64,000 nt of DNA from Flavobacterium sp. YO12. Lineage in GTDB: Bacteria > Bacteroidota > Bacteroidia > Flavobacteriales > Flavobacteriaceae. Both the position numbers and the translations under genes were made by a program. The stretch spans positions 94,199 to 158,198 of the forward strand of contig NZ_NRQU01000001.1 of the NCBI RefSeq assembly GCF_004119495.1. The letters run 5' to 3'. Positions 20,077 through 29,195 of this stretch are shown here, one piece after another; position 1 is the first letter of the stretch; the number at the start of each line of letters is the position of its first letter. The notes under the pieces are model-generated. The model did not search any database, was not told the origin of the DNA, and saw only the letters and a program-made list of their open reading frames with translations.

Positions 20077-20088
20077 AATTAACAAAAT

Positions 20089-20961
20089 ATGAAAAAAATA
20101 ATTCTGCTAAGCTTCATTATTATACAATCGTTATCAATTTCTGCACAAGAAAAAGTTCAAATTAAACTTACTTCTGCAAGCCCTTCGGCATCATTTCAAC
20201 AAGAAATCGGAAGCTCAACAGTCAAAATATCCTATAGCAGGCCCTTAGTAAGAGGGCGAAAAATATTTGGCGAATTAGTGCCTTTTGGTAAGCTCTGGCG
20301 AACAGGCGCCAGCGATTGTACGACCATAAGTACTAATGAAGATATCGCTTTTGGAAATAATATTTTGAAAGCAGGAACTTATTCTGTATTCTCAATTCCT
20401 TCAGAAAATGAGTGGACTATCATTATCAATAGTGATATTACTTTACATGGCGAAACTGGTTATGATGAGAAAAAAGATGTTATGCGTTTTACCGTTCCTA
20501 CAGAAAAAACGATTGATTTTTACGAAACTTTTACCATTGAATTAAATGACATCAACAGTAAAGGAGAAGGCTTCCTTAAAATAGAATGGGAAAATACCAT
20601 GGTTAAAATACCTATGAAAAGCAAAGCTGACAAAGAAATTTTAGCTCTAATTGACAAATATATTATTAAAGAAAAAAGTCAAAATGCTACTTTATTGTTT
20701 CAGGCAGCAAATTATTATTCAGCCACGGGTAGAGCAAACAATCAAGCAGTATCGTGGTTAGCTGAAGCTGAAAAATTAGATCCCGAAAATTTTTATTATC
20801 CCACTTTAAGACAGAAAGTATCTTTAGAACTGAAGGATTATCCCAATGCTATTGAGGCAGCAAAAAAAGCCTTAACAATTGCAGAACAGAAAAAAATGAA
20901 GGGTACTGAAAAATTAAAAAATCAGATTGAAGAGTTACAATTATTACTTAAAAGTAAATAA
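20089..20961 (+). CDS. DUF2911 secreted protein with TPR-like tail
   Basis: This 290-residue protein has a signal peptide ending SLSISAQ. A DUF2911 domain at about 30-165 contains the family signature ISYSRPLVRGRKIFGELVPF and LWRTGASDCTTI. Residues 180-290 are helical and look like two or three TPR-like units (LFQAANYYSATGRANNQAVSW). DUF2911 proteins are common, exported and uncharacterised in Bacteroidota. Nothing here indicates a catalytic site. It is 12 bp downstream of the nuclease-like gene. Its link to copper is by position only. Confidence 0.8.
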   Translation: MKKIILLSFIIIQSLSISAQEKVQIKLTSASPSASFQQEIGSSTVKISYSRPLVRGRKIFGELVPFGKLWRTGASDCTTISTNEDIAFGNNILKAGTYSVFSIPSENEWTIIINSDITLHGETGYDEKKDVMRFTVPTEKTIDFYETFTIELNDINSKGEGFLKIEWENTMVKIPMKSKADKEILALIDKYIIKEKSQNATLLFQAANYYSATGRANNQAVSWLAEAEKLDPENFYYPTLRQKVSLELKDYPNAIEAAKKALTIAEQKKMKGTEKLKNQIEELQLLLKSK

Positions 20962-21103
20962 ATAATAAGTATTACAATATCACATTGAAAACTACAGAAG
21001 CATAAAAATCCTTGCCATTTAAACCGATCCAGTGTTATAGTAGCATTAGACTTGTTTTGTTCAGGGAAATAGATAAATCTAAATAACTTTTAAAGCTAAA
21101 AAT

Positions 21104-21598
21104 ATGAAAATGGAACACGCAACACAGCAGTATTCAAAAGAGGTAGACTCCAAAATGTACAAAAAATTAGCCATTATGATCGTATTGTCATTTATTTCTA
21201 TGTACATATTGATGTATTCGATGGTCGATATTTTTGCTAATGTCATTCCCAATGTAAACCAATTTTACATGGCAGGACTAATGACTATGCCAATGCTCGT
21301 AATTGAAATTATTGTTATGGGTCGTATGTATATTAATAAAAAATGGAACATAATGTTACTTATAACAGGCAGCCTTATCGCGATCATTTTTTTTTCCTGT
21401 ATAAGAGAGCAAGCAGCTGTTGGAGATAAACAATTTTTAAAATCAATGATACCGCACCATGCAGCAGCAATACTAATGGCTCAGAAGGCTTCTCTTCACG
21501 ATCCTGAAATAAGCCAGCTTGCCAAGGACATTATAAAAGCACAACAAACTGAAATTGCACAGATGAAGGCCAAGTTAAATGAGATGGAAAAAAAATAA
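21104..21598 (+). CDS. DUF305 membrane protein
   Basis: This 164-residue protein has three predicted membrane segments (about 23-45, 55-73 and 80-97). A C-terminal DUF305 region follows with the family signature SMIPHHAAAILMAQKA and a Gln/Lys-rich helix. DUF305 proteins are ferritin-like helical proteins with conserved His residues, often encoded beside copper genes. Periplasmic metal binding is inferred from the HH motif. The 142 bp upstream hold no other gene. It is followed 27 bp later by the multicopper oxidase. Confidence 0.8.
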   Translation: MKMEHATQQYSKEVDSKMYKKLAIMIVLSFISMYILMYSMVDIFANVIPNVNQFYMAGLMTMPMLVIEIIVMGRMYINKKWNIMLLITGSLIAIIFFSCIREQAAVGDKQFLKSMIPHHAAAILMAQKASLHDPEISQLAKDIIKAQQTEIAQMKAKLNEMEKK

Positions 21599-21625
21599 TA
21601 GAACACTATTCTTTAAAAAAGCAAT

Positions 21626-24241
21626 ATGAAAAACATACTTATAATACTCGTATTTATCATGCTTCCTGTCCTGATTCAAGCCCAGGATATGAAAATGGCA
21701 ATAGATAAAAAGTCTGTCAAAGAAGAGTCGAATCCTGCTACCTATACTTGTCCAATGCATCCCGATATCCATGAATCCAAACCAGGAAAATGCCCAAAAT
21801 GCGGCATGGCATTAGTGAAAGAAAAGTCTAAAATCACTAAGCCGAAGGCAGCTGCAAAACCTAAAACTGTAACTGCTGTTAAAGAGGAAATGCCTAAAAA
21901 GGCTAAATCTTCCTCTGCGGATAAGATCAATATGCATCAGGCGCATAATAAGACAAACATGGAAAAGAAAACAGCGAGCCCCCCAGTAAAAAAAATGATG
22001 GTAAATGATGAGCCACCTAAAGTTGTAAGGTACGATTTATATGTTCGCGATACGGTGGTAAATTTCTCAGGGAAATCAAAAAGAGCGATAGCGGTAAATG
22101 GCCAGATACCAATGCCTACATTAACCTTTACAGAAGGTGATACCGCAGAAATTTATGTTCATAATGAACTTGACGAAGAAACGTCATTACACTGGCATGG
22201 TTTGTTTCTACCCAATAAAGAAGACGGTGTGCCTAACCTTACCCAAATGCCGATAAAAGCACACAGTACCTACAAATATTCTTTTCCCATCAGGCAGCAT
22301 GGGACCCATTGGTACCATAGCCATTCTGGTTTGCAGGAACAAATAGGAATGTACGGTTCTTTTGTGATGAACAAACGAAGCTCCGATCCAAACTTCAGGG
22401 CAGGGATAGATGACCTACCGACAATTCCGATTGTGCTGAGCGAATGGACCGATATCGACCCGGAGAACGTTCATAGAATGCTGCATAATGCCTCCGATTG
22501 GTTTGCAATAAAAAAAGGCACGACCCAAAGTTATGGCGAAGCTATAAAACAAGGCTATTTAAAAACCAAGGTCCTCAATGAGTGGAAGCGTATGAACGCT
22601 ATGGATGTAAGCGATGTCTATTATGAGAAATTTTTAATTAATGGGAAAAACGAAAGCCAGCTTTCGCAGTTCAAAGCCGGTGATAAGGTAAGATTACGCG
22701 TCTCTAATGGCGGTGCATCCAGTAATTTTTGGCTTACCTATGCCGGAGGCAAAATTACAGTAGTGGCCAGTGATGGTAATGATGTTGAGCCTGTTGAAGT
22801 AGACCGTCTACTTATTGCAGTTTCTGAAACTTATGACCTTGTTTTAAGCATTCCGGCAGAAAATACATCTTATGAGTTTTTGGCAACACCAGAAGACCGG
22901 ACAAAATCGGCGTCCCTCTACATTGGAAATGGCATCAAACAGCTCACCTCCCCTTTACCCAAACTGAAATACTTTGAAGGGATGCAAATGATGAACGATA
23001 TGATGAAAATGAACGGAGACCTAAATGATATGGGGATGAAGATGTCGCTGAATCAGATGGATATGAACTCGGTAATGTATCCTGAAATTACAGGCCCACA
23101 AACAAAAGGAAGTAAAGACATGCCAATGGAGATGGACAAAGAAGAAACCAAATTGGATACCCCTGATAAAATGCACGACATGCACAATATGGAAAATAAG
23201 TACAATGCCAATGCTCTTGCCGATATTGTGACATTAAATTATGCGATGCTAAAATCTCCAACAAGCACGGCATTGTCAAAAGATGCTCCAGTGAGGGAGC
23301 TCAAATTCGAGCTTACCGGAAATATGAATCGCTATGTGTGGAGCCTGGATAACAAGGTCGTTTCCGAAGCTGATAAAATCCTGATCAAGAAAGGAGAAAT
23401 TTTACGTATCGTCCTGCATAATAATTCAATGATGCGCCATCCAATGCATTTGCATGGCCATGATTTCAGGGTCATCAATGGGCAAGGTGATTTTGCGCCT
23501 TTGAAAAATATCATCGACATCATGCCAATGGAAACAGATACTATTGAATTCGCCGCAAGCGAAGATGGCGGCGACTGGTTTTTCCACTGTCATATTCTCT
23601 ACCATATGATGGCTGGTATGGGCAGAATTTTTTCTTATGAAAATTCACCTCCAAATCCAGAAATACCAAACCCTAAACTGGCTCAACGAAAATTGTTTGC
23701 TGACGACAGAAAATTCCACTTTATGGCAGAAAATGATTTTGCCACCAATGGAAATGACGGTGAAGCAATGTATCAAAGTACACGCTGGAGCATTGGAACC
23801 GAATGGAGGTTAGGATACAATGACATGCATGGTTATGAAACAGAAACACATATTGGTCGATATATTGGAAAAATGCAATGGTTAATGCCTTTTATAGGAT
23901 TTGACTGGAGATATAGAAGAATGGGAGAAGATATACAAGAAAATAATCTTTTTGGACAAACCAATACTAAGGATAAACGTGCAGTGGTAAGTCTAGGGGT
24001 TAACTACATCCTACCTATGTTAATAGTAGCACAAGCTGAAGTTTTTACCGATGGTAAAGTCAGATTACAATTTGAACGTAAAGACATTCCCGTTTCTAAA
24101 CGGCTTAGAATGAATTTGATGTGGAATACAGACAAGGAATATATGGCAGGACTACGCTATATAATTACCAGATGGGGTTCTTTGTCTTCACACTATGACA
24201 GTGATATGGGCTTTGGTGCAGGATTTATTTTAAATTACTAG
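21626..24241 (+). CDS. Multicopper oxidase (CopA/PcoA type) fused to HMBD and a CopB-like barrel domain
   Basis: This 871-residue exported protein has a signal peptide ending LIQAQD. An HMBD module lies at about 39-65 (CPMHPDIH...CPKCGMALV). A Lys/Ala/Met-rich linker leads into a three-cupredoxin multicopper oxidase with all four copper motifs: LHWHGLFLP, HWYHSHSGLQEQIG, HPMHLHGHDFRV and FFHCHILYHMMAGMG. A Met-rich insert (MMNDMMKMNGDLNDMGMKM) lies near 450-520. After about residue 690 the sequence changes to an alternating beta pattern ending GFGAGFILNY, resembling the CopB/PcoB outer-membrane barrel. It would oxidise Cu(I), or bind copper, in the periplasm. Normal PcoA is about 600 residues, so the C-terminal domain is a real extension. 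Confidence 0.85.
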   Translation: MKNILIILVFIMLPVLIQAQDMKMAIDKKSVKEESNPATYTCPMHPDIHESKPGKCPKCGMALVKEKSKITKPKAAAKPKTVTAVKEEMPKKAKSSSADKINMHQAHNKTNMEKKTASPPVKKMMVNDEPPKVVRYDLYVRDTVVNFSGKSKRAIAVNGQIPMPTLTFTEGDTAEIYVHNELDEETSLHWHGLFLPNKEDGVPNLTQMPIKAHSTYKYSFPIRQHGTHWYHSHSGLQEQIGMYGSFVMNKRSSDPNFRAGIDDLPTIPIVLSEWTDIDPENVHRMLHNASDWFAIKKGTTQSYGEAIKQGYLKTKVLNEWKRMNAMDVSDVYYEKFLINGKNESQLSQFKAGDKVRLRVSNGGASSNFWLTYAGGKITVVASDGNDVEPVEVDRLLIAVSETYDLVLSIPAENTSYEFLATPEDRTKSASLYIGNGIKQLTSPLPKLKYFEGMQMMNDMMKMNGDLNDMGMKMSLNQMDMNSVMYPEITGPQTKGSKDMPMEMDKEETKLDTPDKMHDMHNMENKYNANALADIVTLNYAMLKSPTSTALSKDAPVRELKFELTGNMNRYVWSLDNKVVSEADKILIKKGEILRIVLHNNSMMRHPMHLHGHDFRVINGQGDFAPLKNIIDIMPMETDTIEFAASEDGGDWFFHCHILYHMMAGMGRIFSYENSPPNPEIPNPKLAQRKLFADDRKFHFMAENDFATNGNDGEAMYQSTRWSIGTEWRLGYNDMHGYETETHIGRYIGKMQWLMPFIGFDWRYRRMGEDIQENNLFGQTNTKDKRAVVSLGVNYILPMLIVAQAEVFTDGKVRLQFERKDIPVSKRLRMNLMWNTDKEYMAGLRYIITRWGSLSSHYDSDMGFGAGFILNY

Positions 24242-24682
24242 CTTATAAGTACAATAGTAAATTATTGTAAGACCAAATTCTAGAATTAAGATTAATCGGT
24301 TAATATTGAAGGATATCAATTTTTTTAAATTGTCTTTCATTTGAACGGTGTGGAAGTCCATTCAAATTAATGATCGAAATTGAACCAGTATGAAAATCTA
24401 ATAATACCAATTTTAAATTTAAAATTGGTATTATTAATAACAAATAACTGCAAATGCTGAACATCTTTCTAATTATGGGTTGTTCAGTTTGTATTGTATT
24501 TATATAATATCAGCTAACGATAAACCATGTAATTATTGCTTTATACATTGGTTTGATAAAACTAGCATTCGGGTAACAAACAATATTATAAAACCATATG
24601 CATCGAATCTTTTTCTTAGCCGATGCCTTCATCTTCATAAAAATAAATCTTTATATTTTTTTTTATTTAAATTATTATCGTA
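24242..24682. other. Intergenic gap between copper and arsenic operons
   Basis: About 440 bp of AT-rich DNA without a credible gene. It holds a small imperfect hairpin near 24338-24366 (TTTGAA...TTCAAA) and the 38-bp perfect palindrome listed separately. The ORF at 24480-24683 has composition and content unlike any known protein and is probably chance. Confidence 0.6.
24399..24436. repeat. 38-bp perfect palindrome
   Basis: The 19-base half TAATAATACCAATTTTAAA is followed directly by its exact complement, with no loop. It lies 158 bp after the multicopper oxidase and 271 bp before arsR. It could be a bidirectional terminator or a protein-binding or recombination site. It lacks the T tract of an ordinary terminator. 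Confidence 0.85.
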
Positions 24683-24694
24683 ATATTGCAATAT
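24683..24694. promoter_or_regulatory. Candidate ArsR operator
   Basis: ATATTGCAATAT is a perfect 12-bp palindrome that ends 12 bp before the arsR ATG at 24707. Autoregulated arsR genes normally have such a dyad overlapping the promoter, so it is the best operator candidate. Confidence 0.5.
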
Positions 24695-24706
24695 AAATAT
24701 AAAACG

Positions 24707-25039
24707 ATGGGAGCAACAAAAACAGATCACTTTACAGAAAGCCAGAACGAGCTGGCTGTTTTAGCCAAAGCATTAGGCCATCCTGCGCGTATTGCTATTA
24801 TGGAATATTTATTAAAAGTGGATGCCTGCATCTGCGGAGATATTGTAAACGAACTCCCCCTTTCACAGCCGACCGTTTCACAGCATCTGAAAGAATTGAA
24901 AAATGCAGGTTTGATTAAAGGAAGCATCGAAGGAAACTCGATCTGCTACTGCATCAATGAACCTGGACTGGAAAAGATAAAAGGCTTCTTTCAGCACATA
25001 TCAGATCATTTGGCAAAAAAGAGAAGCGAATGCTGCTAA
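24707..25039 (+). CDS. arsR: ArsR/SmtB-type arsenic-responsive repressor
   Basis: This 110-residue winged-helix repressor carries DACICGDIVNELPLSQPTVS, with the paired-Cys As(III) motif C-x-C at the start of a DNA-binding helix, then QHLKELKNAGLIKG. It ends in SECC, giving a further Cys pair. The start at 24707 lies 12 bp after the palindromic operator. A start at 24686 would overlap that operator and is less likely. It heads a ten-gene arsenic operon and should release DNA when As(III) binds. Confidence 0.88.
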   Translation: MGATKTDHFTESQNELAVLAKALGHPARIAIMEYLLKVDACICGDIVNELPLSQPTVSQHLKELKNAGLIKGSIEGNSICYCINEPGLEKIKGFFQHISDHLAKKRSECC

Positions 25040-25050
25040 TCTATAAAAAT

Positions 25051-25536
25051 ATGGAAATCAGAAAACTTTCGGACAAACACTGGGATGAGGTAAAAATAAT
25101 TTACCAAAAAGGGATAGACACCGGCAATGCAACTTTCCAGACCAGTGCCCCTTCATGGGAAGACTGGGACCAGTCGCATCTTAAGTCCTGCCGGGTTGTG
25201 ATGCAGGAAGATGGCAAGGTAATTGGATGGGCTGCCCTTACACCTGTTTCATCACGCTGCGTTTATGCAGGGGTTGCAGAGGTGAGCGTATATGTGGATC
25301 CTGCACATTCGGGAAAAGGAATCGGGCTTACCCTTTTAAAGGAACTTGTACGACAGAGCGAAACTGAAGGAATCTGGACGCTTCAGGCAGGGATCTTTCC
25401 TGAGAATACGGCAAGCCTCCGAATCCATGAAAAAGCAGGTTTCAGAATACTGGGAACAAGAGAAAAAATCGGAAAACAGAATGGTATCTGGAGAGATACT
25501 GCGCTTCTTGAAAGAAGAAGCTCCGTTATTAATTAA
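25051..25536 (+). CDS. arsN: ArsN1-like GNAT acetyltransferase
   Basis: This 161-residue GNAT protein has the pyrophosphate-binding stretch VDPAHSGKGIGLTLLKEL and the family segments GWAALTPVSSRCVYAGVAEV and FPENTASLRIHEKAGFR. This is the phosphinothricin N-acetyltransferase fold. In ars operons such genes are the ArsN type, which acetylate arsinothricin-like organoarsenicals. The ATG at 25051 follows the arsR stop by 11 bp. Substrate is inferred from context. Phosphinothricin itself cannot be excluded. Confidence 0.75.
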   Translation: MEIRKLSDKHWDEVKIIYQKGIDTGNATFQTSAPSWEDWDQSHLKSCRVVMQEDGKVIGWAALTPVSSRCVYAGVAEVSVYVDPAHSGKGIGLTLLKELVRQSETEGIWTLQAGIFPENTASLRIHEKAGFRILGTREKIGKQNGIWRDTALLERRSSVIN

Positions 25537-25569
25537 TAAAAAATATAGTTTAACTAAATATAAAAAATT

Positions 25570-26043
25570 ATGAAACTTTCAGAAATTAAAGAAGTGCTTA
25601 AAACAGTGGAAGCTGTAAATTTTGAACTGCCGGACGGCACATTTGTACCGGAATATTTTCACGTAACTGAAGTAGGCTTGGTTACCAAAAACTTCATCGA
25701 CTGCGGAGGAACAGTAAGAAAAGAAACAGTTGTAAACTTCCAGCTTTGGGATGCCAACGACTACGAGCACAGGCTTAAACCTCAGAAACTGATCCACATC
25801 ATTGAGCTTTCAGAAAAAGTGTTAGGAATTGAAGACAATGAAATTGAAGTGGAATACCAGAACACTACTATCGGCAAATACGATTTAGATTTTAACGGTA
25901 AAAACTTCACTCTGCTTAATAAACAGACAGCCTGTCTTGCTCAGGAGCAGTGCGGTATTCCATCTGATAAGCCTAAAGTAAAATTATCTCAGTTAAATAC
26001 TGACAATGCTAATTCATGCACTCCGGGCGGAGGATGCTGCTAA
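25570..26043 (+). CDS. DUF6428 protein with Cys-rich tail
   Basis: This 157-residue cytoplasmic protein has no signal peptide. It contains the DUF6428-type segments FVPEYFHVTEVGLVTKNFID and VVNFQLWDANDYEHRLKP. It ends CTPGGGCC, and a second pair (CLAQEQC) lies near residue 120. DUF6428 genes recur in Bacteroidota ars operons between arsR and arsC. The function is unknown. The four C-terminal-half cysteines suggest As(III) binding or delivery to ACR3, which is inference. Confidence 0.75.
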   Translation: MKLSEIKEVLKTVEAVNFELPDGTFVPEYFHVTEVGLVTKNFIDCGGTVRKETVVNFQLWDANDYEHRLKPQKLIHIIELSEKVLGIEDNEIEVEYQNTTIGKYDLDFNGKNFTLLNKQTACLAQEQCGIPSDKPKVKLSQLNTDNANSCTPGGGCC

Positions 26044-26085
26044 TCATTAAACAGATAATCAATAAACCTTTACAGCCAAAAAACT

Positions 26086-26700
26086 ATGTTATATCCACAA
26101 ATTGAGAATACCGTTAAATCATTTGATTTTAAGCAGATCTCCGAGGATCGCAAAACAGTCCTGCAGCCATTAATCGACTTCATTCAGACTAAAGTGGACA
26201 GTAAGCTGGAAACCAGACTAAACCTAATCTGCACGCACAATTCCAGAAGAAGCCATCTTTCGCAGGTTTGGGCTCAGACTGCTGCCGCCTATTACGGCAT
26301 CAAAAACGTTTCATGCTATTCAGGAGGAACAGAGGCTACCGCCCTTTTCCCAATGGCAGCGGAGACTTTGAAGGATTCAGGATTCAACATCAAAACGCTT
26401 TCAGAGGGATCAAACCCGGTTTATTCAATAAAATATTCAGCTGACGAACTTCCTGTCATCGGTTTTTCCAAAACCTATGATGATGACTTCAATCCTGAAA
26501 GCGGATTCGCCGCAATAATGACCTGCTCGCAGGCTGACGGCGGATGCCCCTTTATAGCAGGTGCTGAGAAAAGAATCCCGATTACCTTTGAAGATCCAAA
26601 AATTTCCGACGGAACGCCTCAGCAGAAAGAAACTTATCTGGAGCGAAGCCTGCAGATAGGAACTGAAATGTTTTACGTATTCTCACAAATAAAAAAATAA
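26086..26700 (+). CDS. arsC: Arsenate reductase, low-molecular-weight phosphatase type
   Basis: This 204-residue protein belongs to the LMW-PTP-like arsenate reductases. The P-loop-like motif near residue 48 reads [16 protein letters not shown], with the nucleophilic Cys and the downstream Arg. Further cysteines occur in [11 protein letters not shown] and [15 protein letters not shown], fitting the relay needed to reduce As(V) to As(III). Such enzymes use thioredoxin or bacillithiol-like thiols. It lies two bases before the ACR3 gene, so product and exporter are coupled. Confidence 0.85.
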   Translation: MLYPQIENTVKSFDFKQISEDRKTVLQPLIDFIQTKVDSKLETRLNLICTHNSRRSHLSQVWAQTAAAYYGIKNVSCYSGGTEATALFPMAAETLKDSGFNIKTLSEGSNPVYSIKYSADELPVIGFSKTYDDDFNPESGFAAIMTCSQADGGCPFIAGAEKRIPITFEDPKISDGTPQQKETYLERSLQIGTEMFYVFSQIKK

Positions 26701-26701
26701 A

Positions 26702-27787
26702 ATGTCAGCAAATAACTGTGCACCAGCCGTCGGACGCAAAAAATTAAGCTTCCTTGACCGCTTCTTGACCCTTTGGATTTTCCTTGCTATGGCAATAGGC
26801 GTGGCAATAGGATACTTTATTCCTTCCAGCGGAGATTTCATCAATTCTTTCTCCAGCGGAACAACAAACATTCCATTGGCAATAGGGCTTATCCTGATGA
26901 TGTATCCGCCTCTGGCAAAAGTAAAATACGAACAGATGGGTCAGGTTTTCAAAAACACTAAAGTCTTAGGTGCTTCTTTATTCCTGAACTGGATCGTAGG
27001 CCCTGTTTTGATGTTTTTATTGGCGCTCCTGTTTTTGAACGGATATCCTGAATACATGATCGGGGTGATCCTGATCGGTCTGGCACGCTGTATCGCAATG
27101 GTTGTGGTATGGAACGATCTGGCAGACGGAAACCGTGAGTATGCAGCTGGACTTATTGCCCTTAACAGCATCTTTCAGGTACTGCTTTACAGTGTATATG
27201 CTTATATTTTTATAACCGTTCTCCCTCCCTATTTTGGATATGATGGTTTTGAAGTCAATATCAGCATTGGACAGATTGCCGAGAGTGTCGGTATCTATTT
27301 AGGAATTCCATTTGCCTTGGGAATCATAAGCCGTTATGCTTTGATAGCCTTAAAAGGTTCTGAATGGTTTGAGAATAAGTACGTGCCGTTTATCTCGCCA
27401 ATTACACTTATTTCATTGCTTTTTACAATTATTGTAATGTTCAGCCTGAAAGGGGAACTTATTGTTCAGATCCCTATGGACGTTGTTCGTATTGCAATAC
27501 CGCTTGTGATTTACTTTACTTTAATGTTTGTCATCAGTTTTTTCACGGGTAAATATTTTGGGGCTGACTATTCAAAAGCGACCTCTATAGCATTTACAGC
27601 AACAGGGAATAATTTCGAGCTTGCCATTGCTGTGGCAATCGGCGTGTTTGGAATAAACAGCGGACAGGCTTTTGCAGGTGTTATAGGCCCTCTGGTAGAA
27701 GTGCCTGCTCTTATAGCACTGGTAAACCTTGCCTTCTGGTTCCGAAAAAAGTATTTCACAAAACAGGTAGCTGCAGAAACTGCTTAA
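26702..27787 (+). CDS. acr3: ACR3 arsenite efflux permease
   Basis: This 361-residue protein has ten membrane segments. It contains ACR3 signatures such as [20 protein letters not shown], the conserved Cys in [19 protein letters not shown] and [17 protein letters not shown]. It exports As(III) across the inner membrane, driven by the proton-motive force. Length and motifs are standard. The ATG at 26702 follows the reductase stop by one base. Confidence 0.94.
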   Translation: MSANNCAPAVGRKKLSFLDRFLTLWIFLAMAIGVAIGYFIPSSGDFINSFSSGTTNIPLAIGLILMMYPPLAKVKYEQMGQVFKNTKVLGASLFLNWIVGPVLMFLLALLFLNGYPEYMIGVILIGLARCIAMVVVWNDLADGNREYAAGLIALNSIFQVLLYSVYAYIFITVLPPYFGYDGFEVNISIGQIAESVGIYLGIPFALGIISRYALIALKGSEWFENKYVPFISPITLISLLFTIIVMFSLKGELIVQIPMDVVRIAIPLVIYFTLMFVISFFTGKYFGADYSKATSIAFTATGNNFELAIAVAIGVFGINSGQAFAGVIGPLVEVPALIALVNLAFWFRKKYFTKQVAAETA

Positions 27788-27793
27788 GAAAAT

Positions 27794-28528
27794 ATGAGAA
27801 TTGCAATAATATCGGATATACATGCGAACTTCCCCGCACTGGAGCAGACTTTAAAAAGTATTGAAGAGCAGAATATTGATGCCGTTTACTGCTTAGGGGA
27901 TTTAGTCGGCTACAATTTATGCCCCAATGCCGTGATAAATGAGATCCGTAAAAAGCATATCCCTACCCTTGCAGGAAATCACGATGTCAAAGCTGTAGAA
28001 ATACACAATGACGGCTCAAATGACATTGAAAGCTACGCATATCAGATTGTGGGTAAAGAGCAGATCAAATATCTTTCTGCTCTTCCTGCCCATATTAAAC
28101 TTGAATACCAGACATCCAACAAACTCATTAAGATACTTATGGTTCATGGCAGTCCTTACAGCAACAGGGAATATCTGCTTGAGGATAAAAATGAGAAAGA
28201 TTTCACTAACATCTTTCTTGATTCCAATACAGACATTCTTATCTGCGGACATTCTCATCTGCCGTATCATCGCATACTGGAAAATCCCAATAAAAAAGGC
28301 AGCTATTTTCATGCCATTAATGCAGGGTCGGTTGGAAAGCCAAAAGATAGAAATCCGGACTGCTGCTATGCAGTGGTAACCATTGAAAAAACCAGTAATC
28401 TTTCCAAAAAAGACGGCATAAAGGTGGAATTCGTAAGAGTTCCTTATGATATTGAAAAAGCAGCCCGTGCTATTGAAGAGAGTCCTCTTCCGGACGTTTA
28501 CGCGTTTATGCTTAGAAAAGCATATTAA
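27794..28528 (+). CDS. Metallophosphoesterase of the YfcE/MJ0936 type
   Basis: This 244-residue cytoplasmic protein has the full calcineurin-like metal site: SDIHANFPAL, CLGDLVGYN, GNHD, VHGSP and GHSH. It is a dinuclear-metal phosphodiesterase or phosphatase. It follows ACR3 by six bases. The operon already has a reductase and a pump, so it may act on an organoarsenical or sugar-phosphate intermediate. That is speculation. Similar genes are seen next to ars genes in other Bacteroidota. Confidence 0.82.
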   Translation: MRIAIISDIHANFPALEQTLKSIEEQNIDAVYCLGDLVGYNLCPNAVINEIRKKHIPTLAGNHDVKAVEIHNDGSNDIESYAYQIVGKEQIKYLSALPAHIKLEYQTSNKLIKILMVHGSPYSNREYLLEDKNEKDFTNIFLDSNTDILICGHSHLPYHRILENPNKKGSYFHAINAGSVGKPKDRNPDCCYAVVTIEKTSNLSKKDGIKVEFVRVPYDIEKAARAIEESPLPDVYAFMLRKAY

Positions 28529-28549
28529 TGTATTGAAATAAAACCCGCT

Positions 28550-29122
28550 ATGGAAAGTTTTAAATTATTTTTAAAGAGTATCGTCCCTCTCAGCGATCAG
28601 GAATTTGAAAAGTACAGTCCGTATTTCAAAACAAGGACATTAACCCGAAACAGTTATTTTGCAGAGATCGGCAAAACCTCACATGAAGCCGCTTTTATAA
28701 AAAAAGGGCTCCTCAGGACATATTACATAAATGAAAAATCCGAAGAAGTGACTTCCTGCTTCTGCGCAGAAAATAATTTGACGGCTTCCTACAAGAGCTT
28801 TATTTCGCAGCTGCCTTCGGAACTTTCCATTCAGGCTGTAGAAGATACCGAACTTATAACAATCAGTTACAATGACCTGCAGATTCTCTATCAGAAGAGT
28901 GCTCTCTGGCAGAATATCGGAAGGTCAATTGCCGAGCGGCAGTATATGGTGATGGAGCAGTATGCCAGTGTTTTGTGCAATGAAAGCGCAAAGGAAAAAT
29001 ACATGCGCATGCTTGAGGAACAGCCTGCCGTTATAAACAAAGCTTCAGTAAATGATATTGCAAGCTATCTAGGAATAACACGCAGGACGCTGAGCAGGAT
29101 CAGAAAAGAAATTACCCAGTAA
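28550..29122 (+). CDS. Crp/Fnr-family regulator
   Basis: This 190-residue protein has a cyclic-nucleotide-binding-like beta-roll (about 20-115, including GLLRTYYINEKSEEVTSCF). A short C-terminal helix-turn-helix follows (VNDIASYLGITRRTLSRIRK). The N-terminal domain lacks the Arg/Glu set needed for cAMP, so the effector is not cAMP as in E. coli Crp. Cysteines in SCFCAENN could sense thiols or metals. It lies 21 bp after the phosphoesterase and is likely part of the ars operon. Confidence 0.8.
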   Translation: MESFKLFLKSIVPLSDQEFEKYSPYFKTRTLTRNSYFAEIGKTSHEAAFIKKGLLRTYYINEKSEEVTSCFCAENNLTASYKSFISQLPSELSIQAVEDTELITISYNDLQILYQKSALWQNIGRSIAERQYMVMEQYASVLCNESAKEKYMRMLEEQPAVINKASVNDIASYLGITRRTLSRIRKEITQ

Positions 29123-29195
29123 ATTCGAGGACATTTGTCCTTTTTGCTGATTATACTTTCCAATAGTTTTGCTTTTATAACCAATTTAAAATAAA

